Source: Eutypella sp. D-1 (lineage: Eukaryota; Ascomycota; Sordariomycetes; Xylariales; Diatrypaceae). Taken from it: DNA of 64,000 nt. Positions 22,157 through 32,671 of the stretch are shown in pieces; positions within the stretch are counted from its first letter, which is position 1; every line of letters begins with the position of its first letter. The DNA is taken from positions 1,364,001-1,428,000 of the forward strand of contig JAJTTP010000008.1 of the NCBI GenBank assembly GCA_023313575.1, written 5' to 3'. Made by a program: the position numbers and the translations under genes. The notes beneath the pieces are model-generated. The model ran no database searches. It had not been told where the DNA came from and was given only the letters and a program-made list of their open reading frames with translations.

Positions 22157-23699
22157 AATGACGGTTAGTTGACCGACTTACTTTGGATCGTCGGATCAGT
22201 TACTAGTTGCCGTCTGTTCCCCCCACGACTTCAAGTTACCTCTTCTAGATAGTTGATGCGACGGCTACATCGGACTTTGCTTACGCTGCCGCCCCCGCCG
22301 CCGCTGCGGAGAGGGGTGGATCTTTTCGAACCCTCTTCTTGTTTTTGAGCCTCATGTTTGCTTACCCCCTTCTCCGTCTTTGACCTACTTAGATAGCCAG
22401 ATTGTTGTCGTAATTATGTATGATTACACGATACACAAGGTAAGGTAACTGCAATACAGACACGTAACCGGTGGCCCTTGAAATGCCTGGTTTAGGTAGG
22501 TAATTATCTGCCGGCCGGTTCCAAGTCCGAGTCCAAGCCGATTTTGCTGCAGGCGGCTGAATATGGCGGCAATCGGCGTTTCGTCGATCAGGGGGGGCCT
22601 CGGCGGAGGGAGGGGGAGGGAGGGTAGCGGAGAGGGGCTAGGAGGAGCAGCGGGTGGGGTTTGACTACTATCTTAGATACAAAGAGCAGAGTATTTCCGT
22701 GCTCCGTACATCTTGGGAAGTTGGAAGTTGACAGGCTGACGACGTTGACATTTCTTTGGGTCGCACAACTTACAAACCAAGACAACTCGGATGTTAACCC
22801 TATTGCCCTATTACTAGGTACGTACTCCGCACATTGTATGCACCATGCACACACACATGTGGGAGTATTTTAGGTTCGTCCAGTTTGACCAATCAGTCGC
22901 CGGAACCTGAGCCATGACGGGGCTTCGTACACGCTAATTGGCTGATACGACATCACCTGGCATACCTAACGTACATTGGTACATAGTGCGGCAAGTGCAG
23001 ATAAACTGGAAGGCCGCTCCCGCCGCTGTTTGTGCATGCCCAGGTGTTTCTATTATGGTAACTTGATTTGCTTGGAACTCGCCTTGTGACCAGATCAAGG
23101 TTAACGGGGTGGGTCTTGGCAAGGTGAGTGACAGAAGAACAGAAGAGTAAAAGTGTTGTAAGAGTGTTCTCTGTTAAGTAAACATGGATGGGACCTCTAT
23201 GGACGCAAAATCTAAAGACATATCTATATATCCCCAGGGCACACCGCAAAGCTGGAATGGGAATCATCGGGCTTATCGATATTTGCTTGATAAGAACGAA
23301 ATTTTAACTTAACAAGTATCTTGACTATCAACTTCTTCCAGCTGCCCAGGTGGTCGGTTCCCCTCGGAAGTACAATCGGAAGTGCAATGTAAAAAAGTAC
23401 GAAGTTTAAATGGATACCTAGGTATGCTTACTTTATAAGATACATACCATTATGTATATATGAATCGTGTACCTCCCAAGTTCCTGGCAACCGGTTGATG
23501 GCGTCAAGAGTAACAATAAGAGTACAATGCTCCACTGTCATGCATAAGCTCAACCCAGATTGTCTTAGAAAAAGCGAAGGAAGCTAACGTTATATAGCAC
23601 TCGCATCCACATGCGAAGTCCCTGGAAATCCGTTGGCTCCAGTTAAATTGCATCACGCTTCCAAAGCCAAGAAACAGGAACCGCAACTACTACTTCGTA

Positions 23700-24535
23700 C
23701 TTGCGTACCTACCTACATGTACCAACCTACCACATACACCAAGCAAGCCTTCAGAGAACCATCTTTTCACATTTCCACCTTTCCACCCTTTCCAATACTG
23801 CTGCTGCTATCTTTCCCCTTTTCCTTTTCTTATGCTCCTTTAAGTACTTGCTCCCTGGCCATCTTGGATAGTACCTACTTGGTATTGCAACCCCAGAGTC
23901 GCGTTGAAAATTGATACTTCGTTGACGGCTTGATCTCGCCATCTCCCGGCCCCCCTGACTCCTCAAGGTATTTTATTTACGGGAGGAGCCAGCTTTCAAA
24001 GAGCCGCTTCTCCTCTTGACCTTTCCTCTCTTCTCCTTTATATCTCGTCAATGGCGAAAGAGCTCTTTCCTCGAGAACCACCTATCGATCCCAGTGGCTT
24101 CTCTTAGGTACGCACGAACTACTGTGCTTATTACATCTTGCATTGCTTTAGTCCCCGCTCCCCACCCCCTTCCTCCCCCCTTGCCACGTACTCTAGACCC
24201 TTAAACACACCGATTTTCTTTACAGACAGACATCTACATTAATGACCACCTGACTATCCCAAGGTCCTCTTCGAGTTCTCAAATTTAGCTAACACCGGCT
24301 TTTATCTTGAAGCGCTAGGTATCAGACAAGCACACCTTACCCTGTTTCACGCTCTCAAGAGCACCAGCCAAGAGCACCAGTGTAAACGCTGTTTTCTGAG
24401 TGTGTTTGCCCCTAGTATAAGCTACAAGGGCGCAAAGGTATTGAGCTAGTACGTATTAATCGTACATAGAGCATCATACCCTTTCAGAACTATCAGAAAC
24501 GCGTTGAGGAATACGCATATTCGAGCGTCTGCAGG
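23700..24535 (+). promoter_or_regulatory. Pyrimidine-rich upstream leader of GDE1 with upstream ORF
   Basis: The plus strand is strongly C/T-rich from about 23760 to 24240, as is typical of fungal promoters and leaders. An upstream ORF of 18 codons runs from an ATG at 24051 to TAG at 24107. A GTACGC donor right after it (24109) and a TTTACAG acceptor near 24220-24226 could mark a leader intron. The only CACGT core seen (about 24184, CACGTA) does not match the CACGTG/T phosphate-response site. Transcript extent is inferred. Confidence 0.45.
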
Positions 24536-27500
24536 ATGAAGTTCGGGCGCAAGTAAGACATCCCCTGATTTTCCATTTGCCGTCTTTATCAGCTGACCAC
24601 ATTCTAGTCTCCCGCGAAATCAGGTCCCCGAGTGGGCGGCCGCGTATATCGACTACAAGGGCCTGAAGAAGCTCATCAAAGCTGAGGTTGAGGCGACGAA
24701 GAGAGGAGTAGAAGTTGATCTAGCAGGTGGGCTAGCTCCTCACCGGTCTCTGTAGATGGCGTGTCCATCCCCTAACTCTTCCCCACAGAGTTCTTTTTTG
24801 ACCTAGATCGTAACCTCGAGAATGTCGACTCCTTCTATAACAAGAAATTCGCCGAGGCTCACCGGCGGCTCAAGCTCCTTCAGGATAGATACGGCAGAAG
24901 TCCCGACGTCGTAGCCGCCGACTTGGACGACCACGAAGTCGAGGAGCTTATGGGGGCCCTGCTGGAGCTGCGAAATCAGCTCAGGAATCTCCAATGGTTC
25001 GGTGAAATTAACCGCAGAGGCTTCGTCAAGATTACGAAGAAGCTGGACAAGAAGGTTTCTCACTCTACCACCCAACACAGATATATCACTACGAAGGTAG
25101 ACCCTAAGCCTTTCGCCAAGGACATCACCATCGCCCGTCTGGTCAACGAGATCAACAAATGGCTCTCGGTTCTCGGGGACAACCAGAACATAGATGATGC
25201 CATGTCGGACGGATCTGCCAGGTCTGTCCGCTCTCTCGGAAGGGTGACAGCCAAGGCGATGCTGAGCCTTCCCCAAGCCACGCTTGACAAACTAGATAAC
25301 GCTATCCGCCAAGACGACATCGCTACCTTGCGGAGCAGTCTTGAAAACGAAAAGCTGGTATTTTCGGAACAGGCTTCTCAGCAACTACTGCTTAATTTTC
25401 TCCAGCGGTCCATCTCTACTCGGTCCAAGGAATGTATTGCGTATCTATTATCGCACCTCAAGTCGTTGGATGAACCCGACGACTTAAACGAGAGAAACTG
25501 TATCCATCGTCTTGTCATTCACATTGGTCGCACCAAGACGGCCGCCATCGGTGATACCGACGCAAACGCCGTTCCATTTCCCGTTAGTTCTCATTTCAAC
25601 AATCACTATCTCTCGGCAAACGGGAGCGACCCGTCAGTCTCGAAAATTCGGATTGAAGATGAACTTGAATCGACCCTACTGAAGAAGGATGACGAGAGCG
25701 TGCAAATACTGTGTTGGCTTCTCGACTCCCTTCAACCCGAGTTGCGTTATGCACTGTCCAGTCGCGACTCACTGGGGCGCATTCCTCTTCACTACGCTGC
25801 GCAATATGGCCTCGTTGTCTTGTGCCAAATTGTAATGGCGAAGATGCAGGAATGGGGCCAATTCAACGTCGAGAGCGGCATAGACGCTGTGGAATGGCAA
25901 GATAAAGAAGGAAATGCACCATTACATCTTGCTGTCATTGGCAGTCACCCGTTGACTACCCAGTGTCTTCTTAAGGGAGAAGATTGGCAAGGGCTCAATG
26001 ATGCTAAGACCCATGGGCGGAGGGGCATCACTAAGTCCAGCGCCGTTCTGGCCATGGCAACAAAATCGAATCACGTTAAGATCGTGAGATTATTAGTCGA
26101 GGCTGGTGTGGACATCAATTGGCAAGACGCGAACGGGGAAACTGCGCTTCATATTGCCGCTAGATACGGGCATGAGAGTTGCGCCAAAGCTCTTATCGAA
26201 GGTTCACATGAGCAAAGCGCGGACCTGGAATTGGTTGAGAAGACCTTCGCCTTCACTCCCTTGCATATATCGGCGGTCGATGGTCACTTGACTATTGCCA
26301 AGCTCCTAGTCGAGGCCGGCGCGGATGCTGGCAAGACCGACTCATCCGGATGGACTGCTAAGGAGCACGCGGCCCTCAGGGGCCACTTGGCTATCGCGGA
26401 GTTCTTAGAGCCGCATACACCACCTCTCGAGTCACAATCACAGTCTGTTCCCGAAGAGACGGGATCATCGTCGCCCTCAACGGTGCCGTCAACGCCACCG
26501 GAGACATCGTCGCTCGAGGATCGAAGATCAGATGCGAACAGCCGGGCTGCGGCAGACCCTATTAAGTCCTTTGGCCATCGATATCTGAAAGATGAGAGTC
26601 TAGTGATGGTCAGCCTCGGCTCTATGGACCCACGGAAGAATGTTGAACCTGTAAAGCTGGATCGGGTGCCGCTAGCCGCAGCACATACCAACCAGCTCGA
26701 CACAGCCTTATCCGTGGTAGTCACAGCTCAAGGTGCATCGGGGGAGCAGCCAACCACCGTTGATCTGCCAATCCAGGACAACATTGCCACCGAACCTATC
26801 GTGTTCACGGCTAAAGATGCATCCAAGGTCAAGCTCTTCTTTGATATCGTCCCGACATACTCCGGGAATGAGAAGAATAAGATTGGACGAGCCGTAGCCT
26901 TGCTCTCTTCCGTCCGACCAACGATCGGATCACAGCGTATGAACCTTCAAGGCGACGTATGTGTCCCTATCATCGGATCTAACCTCGAGGTCATCGGCGT
27001 CGTCAATTTCAACTTTCTCGTCATAAAGCCTTTCTCGCACCCCAACATGGAGGTCAACTCCCAGCAGACGTACTGGAAGAAACTGACTTCCACGATGGTA
27101 TTTGGTCATCGTGGCTTAGGCAAGAACTTCCTGGCCAACAAATCGCTGCAACTCGGCGAGAACACGTTACCGTCATTCATCGCTGCGGCCAACCTGGGAG
27201 CTAACTACGTCGAGTTCGACGTCCAGCTGACCAAGGACCACGTCCCAGTTATCTACCATGACTTCCTAGTCAGCGAGACTGGCATTGATGCGCCGGTTCA
27301 CACGCTAACTTTGGAACAATTCCTCCACGTCAACCAAGACACTAGCAATGGCCGCAGAGATTCCGGCGAGATGAAAAGAAGCGACCTAAACGCTGTCCGG
27401 AATGGAGAGCCTGGGACAAGACCAAGATCAATGTCAATGACCCTAAGCGGGGATAACAAAGCGGATCTCTCGGAACGCATGAAATACACGCGGACATTCA

Positions 27501-28337
27501 AGCAGATGGGCTACAAGGCGAACACCCGAGGCAATGTGGTGCAGGCGCCTTTCGCGACGCTGGAGGATCTCTTCAAGCAAATACCGGAGAACGTGGGGTT
27601 CAATATCGAAATAAAGTACCCGATGCTGCTAGAGAGCGAGGAGCACGAAATGGACACGTATGCGATCGAGCTCAACTCGTTCTGCGACACGGTTCTGACC
27701 AAGGTGTACGACATGGCGGGCAACCGGCAAATGATCCTCAGCAGCTTCAACCCGGATATCTGTCTCTGTCTCAGCTTTAAGCAGCCCAGCATCCCGATCA
27801 TGTTCCTCACGGACGCAGGGACTAGCAGCGTCAGCGACATCCGCGCCAGCAGCCTCCAGGAGGCTATCCGCTTCGCCACGCGCTGGAACCTGCTAGGTAT
27901 CGTCAGTGAGGCCAACGTCTTCGTCAACAGTCCCCGGCTTGTCCGCGTAGCCAAGCAGAGCGGTCTCGTCTGCGTCAGCTACGGGCGCCAGAACAATGAT
28001 CCTGTTCTGGTCCAGGTATGTAAATTATTTCTTCCGTCCCATCGAGGTGGTGGTTGTGGTATAGTGGTATCAAGATACATCTACTAACGCGTCTCTCTGT
28101 CAACAGAAACAAGTCAAGGAAGGAATCGATGCCGTGATCGTGGATAACGTCCTCGCTATCCGCAGGGGCCTCACGACGGACCAGGGCAAGGACGAGGACG
28201 AGGGAGAGGTCAAGGTGATAAGGGGTGTCGAGCCAGACACTGAGGATCAGGCTCAGAACCAGAACCAGAACCAGGATAAGGCCCAGGCTCGAGTGGTAAA
28301 CGGGAAGCAGGCCGATAACGTGGCGGTTTCGGCGTGA
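24536..28337 (+). CDS. GDE1: Glycerophosphodiester phosphodiesterase Gde1: SPX-ankyrin-GDPD (1197 aa, four exons)
   Basis: Gde1 hydrolyses glycerophosphocholine to choline and glycerol-3-phosphate, tying phospholipid turnover to phosphate supply. Exons are 24536-24552, 24608-24726, 24789-28015 and 28107-28337; introns are 55, 62 and 91 bases, and the frame totals 1198 codons, close to yeast Gde1 (1223 aa). The SPX domain (about 1-165) starts MKFGRNLPRNQVPEW and carries the basic KITKKLDKK cluster that in this family binds inositol pyrophosphates. Ankyrin repeats span about 320-545 (GRIPLHYAAQYG, GNAPLHLAV, GETALHIAARYGH, FTPLHISAVDGH). The GDPD domain (about 815-1150) keeps HRG (H819), GENT (E836), EFDVQ (E854, D856) and YHD (H869). 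Those catalytic residues argue for an active enzyme rather than the sensor paralogue Pho81/NUC-2, whose GDPD is degenerate. A Ser/Pro linker at about 545-590 and a Gln/Asn-rich tail (QNQNQNQ) are lineage-specific. The first exon has 17 coding bases. Confidence 0.96.
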
Positions 28338-29918
28338 GTTGTGTGGAGGTATAATAGACCTGCCGTTTAGGGGGAGAAGAACGATTTATATATATATATG
28401 TCTATTGTTCTGGCAGGAAAGGGGGGTTGGACGGCCCCCGCGTTATATATGTGTTGTAAATATAAAAACCCCCCATTTACCATGAGGGATGGATAGATAG
28501 GCAGGGATGCGTGGTATTTCCGAGCCCCCTCTTCCCTCCATTGAAAGGATTGGATTAGGGTAATAGGCGACTGCAACTGCTCTATTGGATATATATCTGG
28601 TATTGTAAAAACCAATGAACATCGACAGCGTTCGATCATGCTGTGGCCAAGAATGCCTGGCTGATTTGTCGATATACGATAGACATTAGACACTCCTTCC
28701 TTTCGTACGTGAATGTATGTGAATGTATGTGTTGCTTACAGCTTGATTACCTACCCACCTAAAGACAAATCAGGCATTGTTCTTACTGTTTCGATTAATG
28801 TATGTATTTATATTTATTTATCTTACACCCTTCTTAAACCAGGAGAACGAACTTACTACAGGTACTTCGTATGGCTAAGGTACATCTGTAGGCTAGCTCT
28901 TAACAAGAAGTGAATGAGCGCGCTAGTCCTGATCAGTGCTTAACGTAGAATACAAATCCCGACCTTTCGGGTTTACGGAGCCGGAATTTCATGTTGCCGA
29001 TCACCTAGCGTCGTCGCCCTGCAAGTCCGGCAGCTCGCAGTAAGCGGAGGTAGGCGGCTCGGACGAGGTAAGTACGATGTGTAGACGATAATAGGGCGGG
29101 TGGCCCGTGCTGATATGGGGAGAGAAGTGGACCGTGGCCTGCCTCCCAGCCAATTGATTGATTTGATTTGGTTATCGACTGATAACTAATAAATGACTGA
29201 CGTTGATGGGTAACTGCCTTATGTATGTATGTAACTACCTAGGTATGAACAACAGCCCTGCCCGCCTACGTAGCCCGCCAACCTACCTGCCTGCCCGCTG
29301 GATTGGACTCAACAAATACCTACCTACCTAGTAAGTAGGTACACTATTACACAATCACACACTACTACCACCACTTACTTGGGTACAGTACAGGGCTGGG
29401 CCACATACTTGTCTTATCCCCGGTTTTCTTTTTACCTTCCAACTTTTCGCCCCACGGCGTCAGAACTTCAAGACAATACTTCATTTCCGTTCTCTTCGCA
29501 TTTGTGGGTGTGCATTGGGAAAAATCATCTTGCCAAACCTTCCAGTTTCTGTTTTGTGTTGAGTTTCTTTCTTTTTTTTTTCTTCCCGCGTAATCAACTT
29601 GATACAGTTCGAGATGTACAATTGTTGAACAGGGAAAAGGGAAAGCAAAAAAGGAAAAAAAAAAAAAAAGATTGGTCAACCCTACGCTTCTCAACTTATG
29701 CCGTCATCGGCCTAGACTTCAACGCCGTTCTTCTCTCCTTCTTTCTATCCGGTTGTCTTTCCTCTTTTTTTTTTCTTCCCCTCTCTTTCCTTTCCTTCCT
29801 TTACCACCGTCCAACCCAAAATATTCATCATCCCATCGAACTTCAAAAAGGAGGATACGCGCGCTGTCCATATAGGTCACCTGACTGGTGAACCACCGTC
29901 TGTCAACGTCATCTCACC
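28338..29918. other. Intergenic between GDE1 and YME1, including YME1 leader
   Basis: The 5' half is AT-rich with short repeats (TATATATATA near 28387) and the TACCTACCTAG motif cluster at 29310-29340. From about 29400 the plus strand is C/T-rich and carries an A-run at 29656-29670, consistent with the YME1 promoter and leader. Two very short upstream ORFs lie at 29614-29628 (four codons) and 29698-29715 (five codons). Confidence 0.55.
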
Positions 29919-32671
29919 ATGGCGTTCCAGACGTCAGCTCTCCCGAGCATCGCGGCTGCGACGACGGAGATCTGGCCGTCTATCGCCAATACCCTGATGA
30001 TCCCCTTCAGGGCACCCCGCGTAGATGCCAGTGTCTCCCAGGTCTCAGCCGCCGCCGCCTCCGCCTCTACCACTATCGCCACCCCGAATTCCGAATCGTC
30101 GCATCACCGTACTGCCCCTCCTGTTGTGAACCGATCGCGTTTTGAACTGCCTGAATTCTTGCGAGATGCCCGAAATGATGCGGCCGTTCTTACGCCCTTG
30201 GCTTCTACCAACGCCAACAGGAATGTCCCCGTCGCCCCCGTCGCCCCTTTCGATATCCGGTCCTCTATCTCGACAATGCAGCGAGCCGCTCTGTTTGCCT
30301 CGAACCCGGTCGCTAGGACGCTGTTTCCCCAACGTCTTGAACGTCTTGCTGCTGCTCGCCCCATGTCTACATCGACCGCATCGCCTCTCCGCTCGGCCCT
30401 GAACTCAGTCGCAAACCCTTTCGCCAGCCCGTTCGCAAACCCGTTCACAAACTCCCGCTTGTCACAGAAAAGGTCTTACCAAACCGGTGCAGCGTCTAGG
30501 AACCTCCTCGCCCACATGGAAGAATCTGCCAACAGGAATCCCTCAAGCGCTACTGCCCAGAACGCATTCTACCAGGCTCTTCTTCGCGCCAACATGCCAG
30601 CCATCGTCATCGAAAGGTACCAGTCTAACCGTTTTGCTACTAACCCTGCCTGTAACGAAGCCTACCAGAAAGCTGTGAATCTTCTCACCGGCGCTGGTGG
30701 GCTCCAGGGTAGTTCCGACACCGAGATCAGCAATACTGTTAGGAATATCCCCGGTAACCTGACCCCTACTCAGATTCAGGCTGTTACTCAGGCTTTGGCT
30801 GCTCACTCTCGTGGAAGTAATCTGGCTGTTTCCAAGGACAATACAGGTAATGGCGCAAAGGATGGTCCTCTCCATGTAGTCGTTGATGAGACTTTAGGTG
30901 GCATCGTCTTTCGCTGGGTCAAGTTTCTTCTCTGGTTCGGTCTATTCACATACCTGAGTCTGATTATTGTCACTATGCTTATTGAGGGCATGAGCGTCCT
31001 GAAACGTCCCGGCAGCGGCAAGGTCGATAGCGAGGCCAAAGCTGAGCAGCAGAAGGCTCGTTTTACCGATGTTCACGGCGCCGACGAGGCAAAGGAGGAG
31101 CTCCAGGAGATGGTCGACTTTCTTCGTAACCCCGAAAAGTTCTCCCAGCTCGGAGGAAAGCTCCCCAAGGGTATTCTTCTTGTCGGCCCCCCTGGAACAG
31201 GAAAGACTCTTTTGGCTAGAGCGGTCGCTGGCGAGGCCGGTGTCCCCTTCTTCTACATGTCCGGTAGCGAGTTCGACGAGGTATACGTAGGTGTCGGCGC
31301 CAAGAGGGTCCGAGAACTATTCGCCGCTGCAAAAGCCAAGTCTCCCGCCATCGTCTTCATCGACGAGCTCGATGCCATTGGTGGTCGTCGTAATGCGCGC
31401 GATGCTGCTTATGTCAAGCAGACCCTGAACCAGCTGCTTACCGAACTGGATGGTTTTGATCAGAGCAGCAATGTTATTATCATTGGTGCTACCAACTTCC
31501 CCCAGTTGCTCGACAAGGCTCTCACGCGCCCTGGCCGCTTTGATCGTCATGTTGTCGTCGAACTTCCCGATGTCCGTGGCCGTCTCGCCATCCTGCAGCA
31601 TCATGCCAAGAAGATCAAGGCGGCCAAGGATGTCGATCTGCAGTCTATCGCCCAACTGACTTCTGGCCTGTCCGGTGCCGAGCTTGAGAACATTGTCAAC
31701 CAGGCCGCCGTTCACGCCAGCAAGTCCAAGGCGACGTCGGTCAGAAGAGAGGACTTCGACTGGGCCAAGGACCGCGTTATCATGGGCGCCGAGAAGAAGA
31801 CGATGGTCATCACTGCGGAAGAGAAGGAAATGACAGCTTATCACGAGGCCGGTCACGCCTTAGTCAATCTGTTCACTAAGGAATCGAGCACCACCCTGTA
31901 CAAGGTCACCGTGCTTCCCCGTGGTTTCACTCTAGGTCACACTGCCAATCTACCGGAGATGGATAAATATTCCTACACGGTCGAGAACTACTTAGCCCAG
32001 ATAGATGTATCTCTGGGAGGCAAGCTCGCCGAGGAGATCGTCTTTGGCGCCAACAAGGTCACCAGCGGCGCGTCATCTGTTCGTCCCCCCTCCCCCGCCC
32101 CCCCATCCCGGCCGCTCCTTCCCCGTGTTCTCTAGTTATCACCTCTGAAGCAAGAACATGCTAACATTATTATAACCAGGACCTCCAAAAAGCCACCCAG
32201 GTCGCCTTTCAAATGATCGCTAGGCTGGGCATGTCCACGAAGCTAGGGCAGATGGACTTCGGCGGCATGTACCAGAACCTGAGCAGCGAGACGCGGGCGG
32301 CGGTGGAGTCCGAGGTGCAGCGGACGCTCAACGAGTCGTACGAGCGCGCGCGCAAGCTCCTCACGGAGCACCGCAAGGAGCTCGACCTCCTGGCCAAGGC
32401 GCTCGTCGAGTACGAGACCCTCAGCAAGGAGGAGGTCGAGAAGGTCATCCGCGGCGAGACCCTCCACAACCGCATGAAGATGCCCCCCGGCCCCATGACC
32501 GTCCCCGTGCCCCAGAAACCCGGGATTCCCGGCGAGTCTTCTCCTCCCCCCGGCACTTCCGGCGAGGGCCAGCCGCCACCGCCACCGCCCGCCGCCGGAG
32601 GCATCGCGTCGTCCTCCAACCAGTCTACCTCTGCTGCTGCTGTCACCGGCTTCGGCGACGCGCAGCGGTGA
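29919..32671 (+). CDS. YME1: Mitochondrial i-AAA metalloprotease Yme1 (883 aa, two exons)
   Basis: Yme1 assembles as a hexamer in the inner mitochondrial membrane with its active sites facing the intermembrane space, where it degrades misfolded or surplus proteins using ATP. Exons are 29919-32078 and 32180-32671 around a 101-base intron (donor GTTCGT, CTAAC branch site, ATAACCAG acceptor). The N-terminal ~180 residues are Ala/Ser/Arg-rich, consistent with a presequence. One membrane span lies at about 336-356 ([19 protein letters not shown]). The AAA domain has Walker A GPPGTGKT (423-430), Walker B IVFIDE (D482, E483) and TRPGRFDR as the arginine-finger region. The protease domain has HEAGH (H642, E643, H646); the Asp of SGASSDL (D721), first codon of exon 2, is the expected third zinc ligand. 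One span and the family sequence favour i-AAA over the two-span m-AAA. A proline-rich tail of about 60 residues ends the protein. Start ATG is in CACCATGGC. Confidence 0.97.

Larger units (their letters stand above)
19529..23699. other. Intergenic, no supported gene
   Basis: Open frames are short and low in complexity. The region contains a cluster of ACCTACCTACCT-like motifs at 19872-19960, a poly-C run at 21804-21818, the 8-base CT satellite at 21941-22040 and a CA/TA microsatellite at 22126-22156. Nothing resembling an RNA gene or transposon is visible. Confidence 0.55.

Noticed and set aside
24536..28337. Assignment of the SPX-ankyrin protein as the sensor Pho81/NUC-2
   Set aside because: The GDPD catalytic residues are intact, which fits Gde1 better.
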